Shown piece by piece: positions 8,437 to 17,615 of a stretch of DNA of 64,000 bases (the first letter of the stretch is position 1; each line of letters opens with the position of its first letter). This stretch comes from Microbulbifer agarilyticus. Its GTDB lineage: Bacteria > Pseudomonadota > Gammaproteobacteria > Pseudomonadales > Cellvibrionaceae. Location of the stretch: NCBI RefSeq assembly GCF_001999945.1, contig NZ_CP019650.1, positions 3,777,501 to 3,841,500 of the forward strand, in the 5' to 3' direction. Made by a program: the position numbers and the translations under genes. The notes beneath the pieces were generated by a model, which did not search any database, was not told where the DNA came from, and saw only the letters and a list, made by a program, of their open reading frames with translations.

Positions 8437-9228
8437 ATGGATACGCAACAACCTGTCGTCCTCACCGTCACCCACCACGATCCCAGCGGCAGCGCCGGTA
8501 TTGCGGCAGATACGGAAACGGCCGCAAGCCTGGGGTGCCACTGCGCCTCGGTGGTATCGGCGATTACGGTAGGGGACACCAGTGAACTCGCCGGCGTTGC
8601 CCCGGTAGACGACAACCTGCTGGTGGAACAGGCCAGGGCGGTTCTCGAAGACATGCCGGTGGCGGCCATCAAAATCGGCTATCTCGGCTCGGTGGAAAAT
8701 GTGCACGCCATGCACAGCGTGCTCCGCGACTACCCGGATATCCCGCTGATCATCGATCCCGACGCCACTCTGGCCGACAAGGAAAGCCTGCTGGCGCCGC
8801 CCCTGTGGCGCGCCATGTGTGATCTGTTACTGCCGCTCGCCACCCTGGTTGCGCCCAATAGACGCGAGGCCCGCGCCATGGCCGGCGAGGCCGACGTCTA
8901 CGACGCCCAGGCCCAGGAGCTACTGGAAAGCGGCTGTCGCTACCTGCTGCTGACCGGGGTACCGGCGGAAGATCAGCAGCTGGAAAATCGCCTCTACGAC
9001 GAGCGCGGCCTGATTCGCGAATTCCATTGGAAACGCCTGCAGCCTGCGGCCTATGGTGTGTGTGGGACCCTGACCACGGCGATCGCCTGTCACATAGCCC
9101 ACGGCTTGAACATGTTGGAGGCGGTGAACCGCAGCCAGCAATTTACCTGGAGCGCCATTGCCGACAGCCGACGCCTCGGCATGGGACGACCGGTACCCAA
9201 CCGACTGTTCTGGGCCTGCAAAGACTGA
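8437..9228 (+). CDS. Divergent ThiD-like (hydroxymethyl)pyrimidine kinase
   Basis: Ribokinase-fold protein of 263 residues related to HMP/HMP-P kinase of thiamine synthesis. Family landmarks remain: VTHHDPSGSAGIAADTE at the N-terminus (normally SGHDPSGGAGIQAD), VVSAITVGDT, KIGYLGSVENV, and a C-terminal FTWSAIADSRRLG block typical of the Pseudomonas ThiD group. However the anion-hole/catalytic GTGC motif reads GVCG (in YGVCGTLTTAIA) and the DPVM motif reads DPDA. The expected catalytic residues are therefore altered. In Pseudomonas thiD is followed by thiE then hemL; here thiE is absent and hemL follows directly. Either a degenerate ThiD or a kinase with a changed substrate. Confidence 0.7.
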   Translation: MDTQQPVVLTVTHHDPSGSAGIAADTETAASLGCHCASVVSAITVGDTSELAGVAPVDDNLLVEQARAVLEDMPVAAIKIGYLGSVENVHAMHSVLRDYPDIPLIIDPDATLADKESLLAPPLWRAMCDLLLPLATLVAPNRREARAMAGEADVYDAQAQELLESGCRYLLLTGVPAEDQQLENRLYDERGLIREFHWKRLQPAAYGVCGTLTTAIACHIAHGLNMLEAVNRSQQFTWSAIADSRRLGMGRPVPNRLFWACKD

Positions 9229-9277
9229 CCATTCCCCCACCCACTCATAGAACCCTGTTGCGGCACCCTCGCGCAGT

Positions 9278-9306
9278 TTGCGGTGCACGGCCGGGGCGCG
9301 GATAAT
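9278..9306 (+). promoter_or_regulatory. Predicted hemL promoter
   Basis: TTGCGG and GATAAT are separated by exactly 17 bases; the -10 matches the consensus at five of six positions. The expected start near 9313 gives a leader of about 54 bases before the hemL ATG at 9367. It lies after the thiD-like gene, so hemL-hemB can be expressed on their own. Confidence 0.5.
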
Positions 9307-9366
9307 ACGCGCAAATTTTCATCCCGGTGCCCCCGTCACCGCTCCCTACCCGGTATCTGTATTTCT

Positions 9367-10650
9367 ATGAGCAAGTCCGAAACTCTCTTTGCCGAAGCCC
9401 AGAAAGTCATCCCCGGCGGCGTTAACTCGCCGGTGCGCGCCTTCCGCGCAGTGGGCGGCACCCCGGTATTTATCGAGCGCGCCGAAGGTGCCTACCTGTA
9501 TGACGCGGATGAAAAACGCTACATCGACTATGTACAGTCCTGGGGACCGATGGTACTGGGCCACGCCCACCCGGACGTGATCGACGCGGTCGTGGAGCAG
9601 GCCCAGTCCGGCTTGAGCTTTGGCGCCCCCACCGAGCTCGAAACAGAGCTGGCGGAAGAGCTGTGCCGTGTATGGCCGAACATGGACCTGGTGCGTTTCG
9701 TAAACTCCGGTACCGAAGCCACCATGAGCGCCATCCGCCTGGCGCGCGGCTACACCGGCCGCGACAAGATCGTGAAGTTCGAGGGCTGCTACCACGGCCA
9801 CTCCGATTCCCTGCTGGTAAAAGCCGGCTCCGGCGCGCTGACCATGGGCGTACCGTCCTCCCCGGGCGTGCCCGCATCACTGGCAGACCACACCATCACC
9901 CTCACCTACAACGATATTGAGGGCGTGAAAAAGTGCTTCGCCGAAATTGGCGATCAGATCGCGTGCATTATCGTGGAGCCGGTTGCCGGCAACATGAACT
10001 GTATCCCGCCGATTCCCGGCTTCCTGGAAACCCTGCGTGAAGTGTGTGACCAGTCCGGTGCAGTGCTGATTCTCGACGAAGTAATGACCGGTTTCCGGGT
10101 TAGCCTGACCGGCGCCCAGGGACACTTCGACATCGACGCGGACATCACCACCCTGGGCAAGGTCATTGGCGGCGGTATGCCGGTGGGCGCCTTCGGCGGC
10201 AAGCGCGAAATCATGGAACAGATTGCACCACTCGGCCCGGTGTACCAGGCCGGCACCCTGTCCGGAAACCCCATGGCCATGGTGGCGGGACTGGAAACCC
10301 TGCAGCTGATTCAAGAGCCAAACCTCTACGACGAACTGACAGCCAAGACCGACCGCCTGGTGGAAGGCGTGCTGGATGCGGCCAAGGCGGCGGACATTCC
10401 GCTGACCGCCAATAAAGTTGGCAGCATGTTCGGTTTCTTCTTTACCGACGCCGACCAGGTCACCAACTACCAGCAGGTAATGGCGTGCGACACCGACCGC
10501 TTCAACCGCTTCTTCCACGGCATGCTGGAAGAAGGTGTGTACCTGGCACCGGCATCCTATGAAGCCGGCTTCATGTCTGCGGCGCACTCCGACGAAGATA
10601 TCGAAGCCACCATCGACGCGGCGAAAAATGTCTTCGCCAAACTGAAATAA
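9367..10650 (+). CDS. hemL: Glutamate-1-semialdehyde 2,1-aminomutase
   Basis: PLP/PMP enzyme converting glutamate-1-semialdehyde to 5-aminolevulinate, the second step of the C5 haem pathway. The 427 residues start [20 protein letters not shown] as in the family. The PLP lysine is K265 in [18 protein letters not shown], with the conserved [11 protein letters not shown] upstream. A frame opening at 9283 adds 28 unconserved residues overlapping the predicted promoter, so the ATG at 9367 is preferred although its ribosome site is weak. It is 12 bases upstream of hemB, the enzyme that uses its product. Confidence 0.96.
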   Translation: MSKSETLFAEAQKVIPGGVNSPVRAFRAVGGTPVFIERAEGAYLYDADEKRYIDYVQSWGPMVLGHAHPDVIDAVVEQAQSGLSFGAPTELETELAEELCRVWPNMDLVRFVNSGTEATMSAIRLARGYTGRDKIVKFEGCYHGHSDSLLVKAGSGALTMGVPSSPGVPASLADHTITLTYNDIEGVKKCFAEIGDQIACIIVEPVAGNMNCIPPIPGFLETLREVCDQSGAVLILDEVMTGFRVSLTGAQGHFDIDADITTLGKVIGGGMPVGAFGGKREIMEQIAPLGPVYQAGTLSGNPMAMVAGLETLQLIQEPNLYDELTAKTDRLVEGVLDAAKAADIPLTANKVGSMFGFFFTDADQVTNYQQVMACDTDRFNRFFHGMLEEGVYLAPASYEAGFMSAAHSDEDIEATIDAAKNVFAKLK

Positions 10651-11676
<1,026 letters not shown>

Positions 11677-11694
11677 CTCCGTTCAGCACATAAA

Positions 11695-11717
11695 AAGGGC
11701 CGGATATTCCGGCCCTT
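11695..11717. terminator. Bidirectional terminator between hemB and the DUF2167 gene
   Basis: AAGGGCCGGA, loop TAT, TCCGGCCCTT is a 10-bp perfect stem. On the minus strand it is followed by TTTTT, so it is a standard intrinsic terminator for the convergent DUF2167 gene; on the plus strand TTGTCTTTG follows and it can serve hemB as well. Confidence 0.75.
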
Positions 11718-11744
11718 GTCTTTGAAGTATTTTGCTGCGCAAAA

Positions 11745-12665
11745 TTATTCGCCAGACTTTCTGCCACGCCGGAAAAGTTTGAACAGCGCGCCAAACGCCA
11801 GCGGAATTAACACCCAGAATTTTTTCAAAAACAGCAGCAGGCCGGCCAGTACACCCGTTTTCGCCAGCGCCTTACCGGCAACCAGAGCGCCCAGCCCATA
11901 GGCCGCCACCTTGTCTACTTCCGGGTCAAACTCTTCGTATTTGTATCCGGGATTAAAGCTCGCCATGGACAGCACCGTGTCCCGGTTTTGTTTGATATCT
12001 TCCAGCTCCGTCATACCGGCAATAAAGTTCAGCACCAGTACGCCTTTGCGCCCCAGCACGCGGATGTTGTAGTTGAGCGTGTTGGTGTCCATAGAACCGA
12101 ACGTCAGCTCCTTGGCCCAGTAGAGCTTTTTCTGTTCGGCATCGTAGTAGGGCGCTTCCGCCCAGCCCACCAGGCTGATGGACTCATAGCCGTTTTCCAC
12201 GCGGTATTTACTTTCCTCGCGCGTCGACGCTTTCATATCCTGCAACAAGTCGCTGTAATCGATATCGGCGGCATCATCGTCGCGAATATAGCCCTCCTCG
12301 CTGTACTCAATGGAGACACCCCAAGAGTCGCCATCAAACGGCGTGCTGCCGACGGGAAACAACATACCCATGGTCAGCTCGCTTTCCGGATTACCCCAGA
12401 TTTCCTCCAGCACCACTTTGCTGTCCTGGGGGTTCAGGTAGTAAAAGGATTCGGGGACCTCGAGGCTGGCTACCCCACCGGGCAATTCCACGGTGCCACT
12501 AATACGCTCGATGCGATCCCAGGTTTCCTGGGCCCATGCCAGATATTGTTGCTGCTCCTCGCTCAACTGCGGTTCTGCAGCCTCCTCCACGGCCTGTGCC
12601 ATAGCGCAGATTGGCAACAGGGCGAATATCAGCCCCGCTATCCCTACGATTCGAGAAAAAGTCAT
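11745..12665 (-). CDS. DUF2167 membrane protein
   Basis: 306-residue exported membrane protein of unknown function. It has an N-terminal signal peptide ending AMAQA, a globular domain with DUF2167 landmarks (SLVGWAEAPYYDAEQKKLYWAKEL, GRKGVLVLNFIAGM, FNPGYKYEEFDPEVDKVAAYG), then one or two C-terminal membrane segments (about 255-295) and a basic tail FKLFRRGRKSGE. The bulk is predicted to be periplasmic. The next gene on the same strand (57 bases upstream) is a rhomboid protease, which may share its transcript. Confidence 0.8.
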   Translation of the reverse strand: MTFSRIVGIAGLIFALLPICAMAQAVEEAAEPQLSEEQQQYLAWAQETWDRIERISGTVELPGGVASLEVPESFYYLNPQDSKVVLEEIWGNPESELTMGMLFPVGSTPFDGDSWGVSIEYSEEGYIRDDDAADIDYSDLLQDMKASTREESKYRVENGYESISLVGWAEAPYYDAEQKKLYWAKELTFGSMDTNTLNYNIRVLGRKGVLVLNFIAGMTELEDIKQNRDTVLSMASFNPGYKYEEFDPEVDKVAAYGLGALVAGKALAKTGVLAGLLLFLKKFWVLIPLAFGALFKLFRRGRKSGE

Positions 12666-12721
12666 AAGTCCCCCAAGTGTTTTTTTATGTTTTGGTGAAA
12701 GTAATCAAAGAATACGAATGC

Positions 12722-13342
12722 TCACAGCAGGCGCGCCCAAGCCGCCGGATCGGTAAACAGGACAAATACCAGACCGGTGACCGCACCCCAGAAGTGCGCG
12801 TCGTGATTGATGCGACTGCTCTTATCGCGGCTGGCATAGACGCTGTAAATCAAATACAAAACACCAAACAGCCAAGCCGGCAGCGGAATCGGCAGGAATA
12901 AAAGGTAAAGCTCGGACTGCGGGTAATACACGATATAGGCAAACACCACCGCGGAAATGGCTCCCGAAGCGCCGACGCTGGCGTACTGGGGGTTATCGTG
13001 CTCTTTGAACAGAGTGGGTATGTGGCTGGTAATCAGTGCCAGCGCGTACAGCAGCACAAACAGGGTACCGCCAATGCGCTCGGCAAGCTCGCTGCCAAAG
13101 AGCCACAGGCACCACATGTTGACCGTAAGGTGCAGCAGGTTTGCATGTACGAAGCCGGCCAGATAAATGGAATCAAGATTTTGTCCGCGCCATACGCGGT
13201 AGGGGCGGAAGGCACACTCTTCGAGCAAACGCGGTGACAGGTACAGCGCGGCAAGGCTCACTACCGTCGTCACCACCAACAAAATCGTGGTGGGAGTCAG
13301 CAAAGACAGCAGGGAAAGTGAAGAAGAGCTGTCGGCAGTCAA
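12722..13342 (-). CDS. Rhomboid-family intramembrane serine protease
   Basis: Inner-membrane protease of 206 residues with about six predicted helices. The catalytic pair is visible: Ser126 in GASGAISA and His183 in NHDAHFWGAVTG; the oxyanion HxxxN is H71-N75 (HLTVNMW). The arginine-containing WR region precedes the L1 loop. It could process membrane proteins, possibly including the neighbouring DUF2167 product, but the substrate is unknown. Confidence 0.9.
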   Translation of the reverse strand: MTADSSSSLSLLSLLTPTTILLVVTTVVSLAALYLSPRLLEECAFRPYRVWRGQNLDSIYLAGFVHANLLHLTVNMWCLWLFGSELAERIGGTLFVLLYALALITSHIPTLFKEHDNPQYASVGASGAISAVVFAYIVYYPQSELYLLFLPIPLPAWLFGVLYLIYSVYASRDKSSRINHDAHFWGAVTGLVFVLFTDPAAWARLL

Positions 13343-13386
13343 AGGCGCGCCCCGCGAGTTGCAGAAATGAAACGATCGTCCATGCT

Positions 13387-13407
13387 ACCTCGCTTTTGTA
13401 GCGAGGT
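13387..13407. terminator. Hairpin between mrcB and the rhomboid gene
   Basis: ACCTCGCT, loop TTTGT, AGCGAGGT: an 8-bp perfect stem located 44 bases past the mrcB stop (mrcB reads leftward). No U tract on the minus strand, so terminator function is uncertain. Confidence 0.35.
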
Positions 13408-13450
13408 TTAGACTAACGCCATTACACGCGCTTACACGGGCAGCAAATGC

Positions 13451-16114
13451 TCAGGGCCACTGGTCCTCTTCCTGCTGCGGCGGCCAGGGTTGCGCTTCCT
13501 CCACGGTAACGCCGCCACGACGCCGGCGTTCATCTAACCGACGTCGCTCCTCCTGGGCGCGTCGCTCTTCTTCCTGATAGCGCTGCTCCTGCAAACGTGC
13601 GGACTCCTCAAGGCGGCGCAAACGCTCCGCTTCATCCGGAGGAATCTGCTGATACTGTTCCGGGCCGAACTGCTCTTCACGCTCCAGCTGCTCGCGCAAT
13701 TGGCGTTCCCGTTCGCGCTGCTCCTGCATCTGCTCGCGGCGTTGCTGCTCCGGATCAATGCCCCAGCCCGGGGTCATGTCTTCCCGCGGTGCGACATTCT
13801 CGTCGTCGCGATCAAACCAATTGCGGAACCAGCCACGGCGCTCGCAGCGCGGATCGGTCTTCAGGCGACTCTCCACCGACACCGGAATTTCGCGCCCGCC
13901 CTCGCAGTGACGCGGGTCCATATATTCGCCCTTCTGATTCACCGGCTTCCACTCGACGCCGCGGGGCGCCTGAATGCGGCCGTGACGGTGAGGCAGTTTG
14001 CGCATGATATCGGTCCAGATCGTCAGCGCACCGGTGGCGCCGGTCAGCTCGGTGCGTTCGTTATCGTCGCGGCCAAGCCACACCACCGCCGTCACTCCCG
14101 GGCTAAACCCGGCAAACCAGCTGTCGCGGTAATTATTGGTGGTACCGGTCTTGCCGGCAAAAGGCACACTGTTGGGCAGGCTGCGGTAGGCACTTTTGCC
14201 GGTACCCTCACGCATCACCTGCTCAAGCCCGTAGCGCAGTAAATAAATCGGCACCGCATCCACGCCGCGGTTCATTTTCGGACGGAAGCGCTGTACCTGA
14301 TCGCCCACCGCATCGGACACCGCCAGCAAGGTACGCGGCACTATATGCTCACCGCCATTGGCCATGGTCTGGTACATACCCGCGACCTGAAATGGAGTCA
14401 TTTCCACCGCCCCCAGGAACAGCGAGGGCACCCGCGGCAGGTTCGCTTCAACGCCAAGGCGGCGAATGGTTTCGCGCACGTTTTCAATACCAAGGTCCAA
14501 CCCGAGACGCGCGGTGGCCTGGTTGTAGGAGCGCGACAGCGCAACATACAGCGGGACCTGGCCGTGGCTGCGGTTGTTAAAGTTCGCCGGCATCCACACC
14601 TGGCCGTCGGCCGCCACTTCGCGAATGGGCGCATCATCGATCAGGGTGGCCAGATTAAATTCGTGCGGGCGCTCCAGCGCAGTGAGATAAATGGCTGGCT
14701 TAATCAGTGAGCCAACCTGGCGGTTAGCTTCCAGAGCGCGGTTAAACCCTGGATAGTGAGGGCGGCGATCGCCCACCATCGCCAGCACATTGCCGCTGTG
14801 ATTTTCCAGAATTACCGTGGCGCCCTGTAACGAATTGGCCTCGATGTTGCGGTCACTTTCCAGCTTGTCGGCACCCTGGCTAATCGCGTCTTCTGCCAGT
14901 TTCTGCACCGAGGGGGCAAGTGTGGTGTAAACCCGCAGGCCGGCGGTGCGCAGCTCTTCCACCGAGTAGTAGGGGCGCAACTCCTCTAACAATCGCTCGG
15001 TAAAGGCGGGATAGGGGTTCTGCGCGGCAGCACCTTTGGTTGCCACTTCCAATGGTTTGGCCTTGAGCCGTTGCAGGTCCTGCTCACTGATCAGCCCCTG
15101 CTCTTCCATGACGTCGAGCACGATATTGCGGCGCTCCAGCGCGCGTTTGGGGTGACGCCAGGGGTTGTAGTAGGAAGCGCCCTTGGCCAGCCCCACCAGC
15201 AACGCCATTTGATGGGGTTCCAACTGGTTGAGAGGCTTGTGGAAGTAAAACTCAGACGCCAGGCCAAAGCCATAAATCGCACGGCTGCCCTGTTGTCCCA
15301 GCCATACCTCATTGATGTATTCCTGCAGGATGTAGGCCTTGTCGTAATGGACCTCCATCAGGATAGCCATCAGGGCTTCGTTGAATTTTCGCCACAGGCT
15401 CGGCTTATGGTCGAAGAAAATATTCTTCACCAGCTGCTGGGTGATGGTTGAGCCACCCTGGACCACGGTACCAGCCTGCAAGTTGGCCACCATGGCGCGG
15501 GCGATACCGCGGGGAGAAACCCCAAAATGATGGGCGAAATCCTGGTCTTCCACGGCAATCAGCGTGGCACCCAGTAACGGTGGGATTTCTGTTATGCGCA
15601 CCGGTGTGCGGTCGTCACCGCCGCCAAGCAGCGTACCGATAGGCGCCGCATCCAGGCGGAACTCTTCCAGCGCCGCACCAGTTTCATCGCGCAAGTTAGT
15701 CAGCTCGTCATTGCGCAGGCGGAAGCTTACCTTGGCTTCCCGTTCGCGCCCGTCCGCATGCACAAAATCGCGGCGCCACACCACATATTCCATGCCCTCG
15801 CGCTGCCACTGGCCGGGCTCATCCACGGGCGACGCCTGTTTATAGTTGAGCGCAGAGAACTCGGCCTCCAGCTCATCCGGCCGCATCACCATCCCTTCCT
15901 GCAAGACCAACGGCCGCGCAAACACCCGTGCTGGCAACTGGTACTGGCGACTGTCGAGGCGCTCGCGCAACTGCATGTCCAGCCACACCATATAACCGGC
16001 CAGCAGCAACACGCCGAGCAAGGCCAGCAAGCTCAGCCGCTTGATCCAACGGCCCAGGCGCCCCTCTTTTCGGTTAGCGCGCTTTTTCTGGGTACGACGT
16101 TTTGTTGCTGGCAT
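13451..16114 (-). CDS. mrcB: Bifunctional penicillin-binding protein 1B
   Basis: Polymerises glycan strands from lipid II and cross-links the peptides. The 887 residues show a basic cytoplasmic start, one membrane anchor (about 27-46), a UB2H-like region, a GT51 glycosyltransferase with catalytic E189 (AVEDQDFAHH) and GGSTITQQLVKN, then a transpeptidase with S469xxK472 (GSLIKP), S529YN and K655TGT. An unusual tail from about 785 to 865 is almost entirely Gln/Glu/Arg (for example QRREQMQEQRERERQLREQL) and should be a long charged helix in the periplasm. Alone on its strand between the rhomboid and kinase genes; activators LpoB-like were not identified next to it. Confidence 0.95.
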   Translation of the reverse strand: MPATKRRTQKKRANRKEGRLGRWIKRLSLLALLGVLLLAGYMVWLDMQLRERLDSRQYQLPARVFARPLVLQEGMVMRPDELEAEFSALNYKQASPVDEPGQWQREGMEYVVWRRDFVHADGREREAKVSFRLRNDELTNLRDETGAALEEFRLDAAPIGTLLGGGDDRTPVRITEIPPLLGATLIAVEDQDFAHHFGVSPRGIARAMVANLQAGTVVQGGSTITQQLVKNIFFDHKPSLWRKFNEALMAILMEVHYDKAYILQEYINEVWLGQQGSRAIYGFGLASEFYFHKPLNQLEPHQMALLVGLAKGASYYNPWRHPKRALERRNIVLDVMEEQGLISEQDLQRLKAKPLEVATKGAAAQNPYPAFTERLLEELRPYYSVEELRTAGLRVYTTLAPSVQKLAEDAISQGADKLESDRNIEANSLQGATVILENHSGNVLAMVGDRRPHYPGFNRALEANRQVGSLIKPAIYLTALERPHEFNLATLIDDAPIREVAADGQVWMPANFNNRSHGQVPLYVALSRSYNQATARLGLDLGIENVRETIRRLGVEANLPRVPSLFLGAVEMTPFQVAGMYQTMANGGEHIVPRTLLAVSDAVGDQVQRFRPKMNRGVDAVPIYLLRYGLEQVMREGTGKSAYRSLPNSVPFAGKTGTTNNYRDSWFAGFSPGVTAVVWLGRDDNERTELTGATGALTIWTDIMRKLPHRHGRIQAPRGVEWKPVNQKGEYMDPRHCEGGREIPVSVESRLKTDPRCERRGWFRNWFDRDDENVAPREDMTPGWGIDPEQQRREQMQEQRERERQLREQLEREEQFGPEQYQQIPPDEAERLRRLEESARLQEQRYQEEERRAQEERRRLDERRRRGGVTVEEAQPWPPQQEEDQWP

Positions 16115-16224
16115 AGATATCCGGGTAACTCTTCAAACTTCTCAGAAACGTAAAATATGTCACTAACAGCGCCTACGTGCGGTCGACGCAGCCAGTTAAT
16201 CACTCGGGCTCGTTTGCATACACT

Positions 16225-16258
16225 CACTTGCACACAACTGGCACTTGTACACAACTGG
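16225..16258 (+). repeat. Tandem 17-bp direct repeat upstream of mrcB
   Basis: Two head-to-tail units of CACTTGYACACAACTGG (16225-16241 and 16242-16258) differing at one base. They lie 110-145 bases upstream of the mrcB start. Abutting repeats of this size could be paired regulator sites or a replication-slippage duplication. Confidence 0.6.
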
Positions 16259-16393
16259 CCCCCAGCCGCACCATAGGCTGTTATAGGCGGCATTTATAAG
16301 GTCGGCCGCACACAAGTCAAACCCAACGGGTTACGACGCGCCATGGTGTCAGCAAACCGTGGAACCGGCCGCAGCGCGCAGCGAGCGCTAAAC

Positions 16394-16421
16394 TTGCACT
16401 CGACCGGGTGGCCGCCATAAT
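16394..16421 (+). promoter_or_regulatory. Predicted adenosine-kinase promoter
   Basis: TTGCAC and CATAAT are separated by 16 bases, with the -10 matching at five of six positions. The predicted start near 16428 leaves about 42 bases before the ATG at 16470. Confidence 0.45.
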
Positions 16422-16469
16422 GCGCGCATTCCCAAATTCACAGCCCAATAATCACGGACTCCCGACCCC

Positions 16470-17474
16470 ATGCACCAGTATGAACTCTATGGCATTGGCG
16501 CCGCCCTGCTCGATACCGAAATTGAAGTCACCGACAGCGACCTGAAAACCCTCGGCGTGGATAAAGGGGTCATGACCCTGGTGGACGACGCGCGCCAGCA
16601 GCAGCTGGTGGACGACCTGAAAAACCACCTGGTCACCGCCAGCCACGCCTGTGGCGGCTCCGGTGCCAATACCATCATCGCCGCCAGCTACTTCGGCCTC
16701 GATACCTTCTATTCCTGCAAGGTCGCAGACGATGCCAACGGCAACTTCTACCGCGACAACCTGGCCGCAGCGGGCGTGAACTACCCGGAGGTCCTGAACA
16801 ACGCCGCCGAGGGCACTACCGGCAAATGCCTGGTACTGATCACCCCCGACGCCGAGCGCAGCATGAACACCTATCTGGGCATCAGCGCCGAACTATCAGT
16901 CAATGAACTCGACAGTGATGCGCTGGCGCAGTCCCGCTGGGCATATATCGAAGGCTATTTGGTGTCGTCACCCACCGGCCGCGCTGCTGCCATTGCCCTG
17001 CGCGAACAGGCCGAGTCCAGCGGCGTAAAAACCGCTCTGAGCTTATCCGACCCCATGATGGTGCAACTGTTCCACGACGGTCTGAAAGAAATGATCGGCG
17101 GCGGCGTCGACCTACTGTTCTGTAACCGCGATGAAGCCCTGCAATACTGCGCCACCGATGCCCTGCAGGAAGCCGCACAGACCCTGCGCAACCACAGCAA
17201 GGCCTTCGCCATCACCCTCGGTGCCGACGGTGCCCTGTTGTGGGACGGCGAACAGGAATACCGCGTATCCAGCCCCAAGGTAAACGCCATCGACACCAAT
17301 GGTGCCGGCGACATGTTTGCCGGCGCTTTCTTGTATGGGATTAACCGCGGTATGAGTTTTGCCGAAGCAGGTGAGTTGGCTTGCCGGGCGGCAGCGCAAG
17401 TAGTGAGCCAGTATGGGCCGCGTTTGCGTGCGGAACAGCACAAAGAATTGCTGGAGCAAACCGCAAGCGTTTAA
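16470..17474 (+). CDS. PfkB-family adenosine (nucleoside/sugar) kinase
   Basis: Ribokinase-fold kinase of 334 residues. The two PfkB signatures are visible: the GGSGANT substrate region (62-68) and the C-terminal DTNGAGDMFAGAFLYG with catalytic D281. The N-terminal lid region YGIGAALLDTEIEVTD and SMNTYLG resemble proteins annotated as adenosine kinase in Pseudomonas and other gammaproteobacteria. Likely to salvage adenosine to AMP, though the true substrate of this branch is not secure. It is a single-gene unit converging on the GGDEF/EAL gene. Confidence 0.8.
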   Translation: MHQYELYGIGAALLDTEIEVTDSDLKTLGVDKGVMTLVDDARQQQLVDDLKNHLVTASHACGGSGANTIIAASYFGLDTFYSCKVADDANGNFYRDNLAAAGVNYPEVLNNAAEGTTGKCLVLITPDAERSMNTYLGISAELSVNELDSDALAQSRWAYIEGYLVSSPTGRAAAIALREQAESSGVKTALSLSDPMMVQLFHDGLKEMIGGGVDLLFCNRDEALQYCATDALQEAAQTLRNHSKAFAITLGADGALLWDGEQEYRVSSPKVNAIDTNGAGDMFAGAFLYGINRGMSFAEAGELACRAAAQVVSQYGPRLRAEQHKELLEQTASV

Positions 17475-17504
17475 GCGGCCAAGAAGCAAGACGCGAAGAC
17501 AAAA

Positions 17505-17563
17505 CGCCGGGCAAAGAATTATAGGGGGCCGCCTGGCCCGGCCCTGAAAATCCTTGCCCGGCG
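17505..17563. terminator. Nested hairpin between convergent kinase and GGDEF/EAL genes
   Basis: Outer arms CGCCGGGCAA (17505-17514) and TTGCCCGGCG (17554-17563) pair perfectly, and a second G+C-rich hairpin GGGCCG...CGGCCC sits inside. It is placed between two converging 3' ends and probably ends both transcripts. It lacks the core sequence of the palindrome family found elsewhere in the window. Confidence 0.5.
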
Positions 17564-17615
17564 CCTTGCCGCCAGCACAAGAACTTCGACCCTATCCAAG
17601 CGGTAGTTTGATAGA

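Larger units (their letters stand above)
16115..16469. other. Divergent mrcB / kinase intergenic region
   Basis: 355 bases without a gene. It carries the 17-bp tandem repeat at 16225-16258, a predicted promoter for the kinase at 16394-16421, and must hold the mrcB promoter reading leftward. Nothing resembling a structured RNA was recognised. Confidence 0.4.

Noticed and set aside
17505..17563. Nested hairpin as a seventh member of the palindrome family
   Set aside because: It lacks the GTGAACCCATCC core and its arms are only 10 bp; better read as a convergent terminator.
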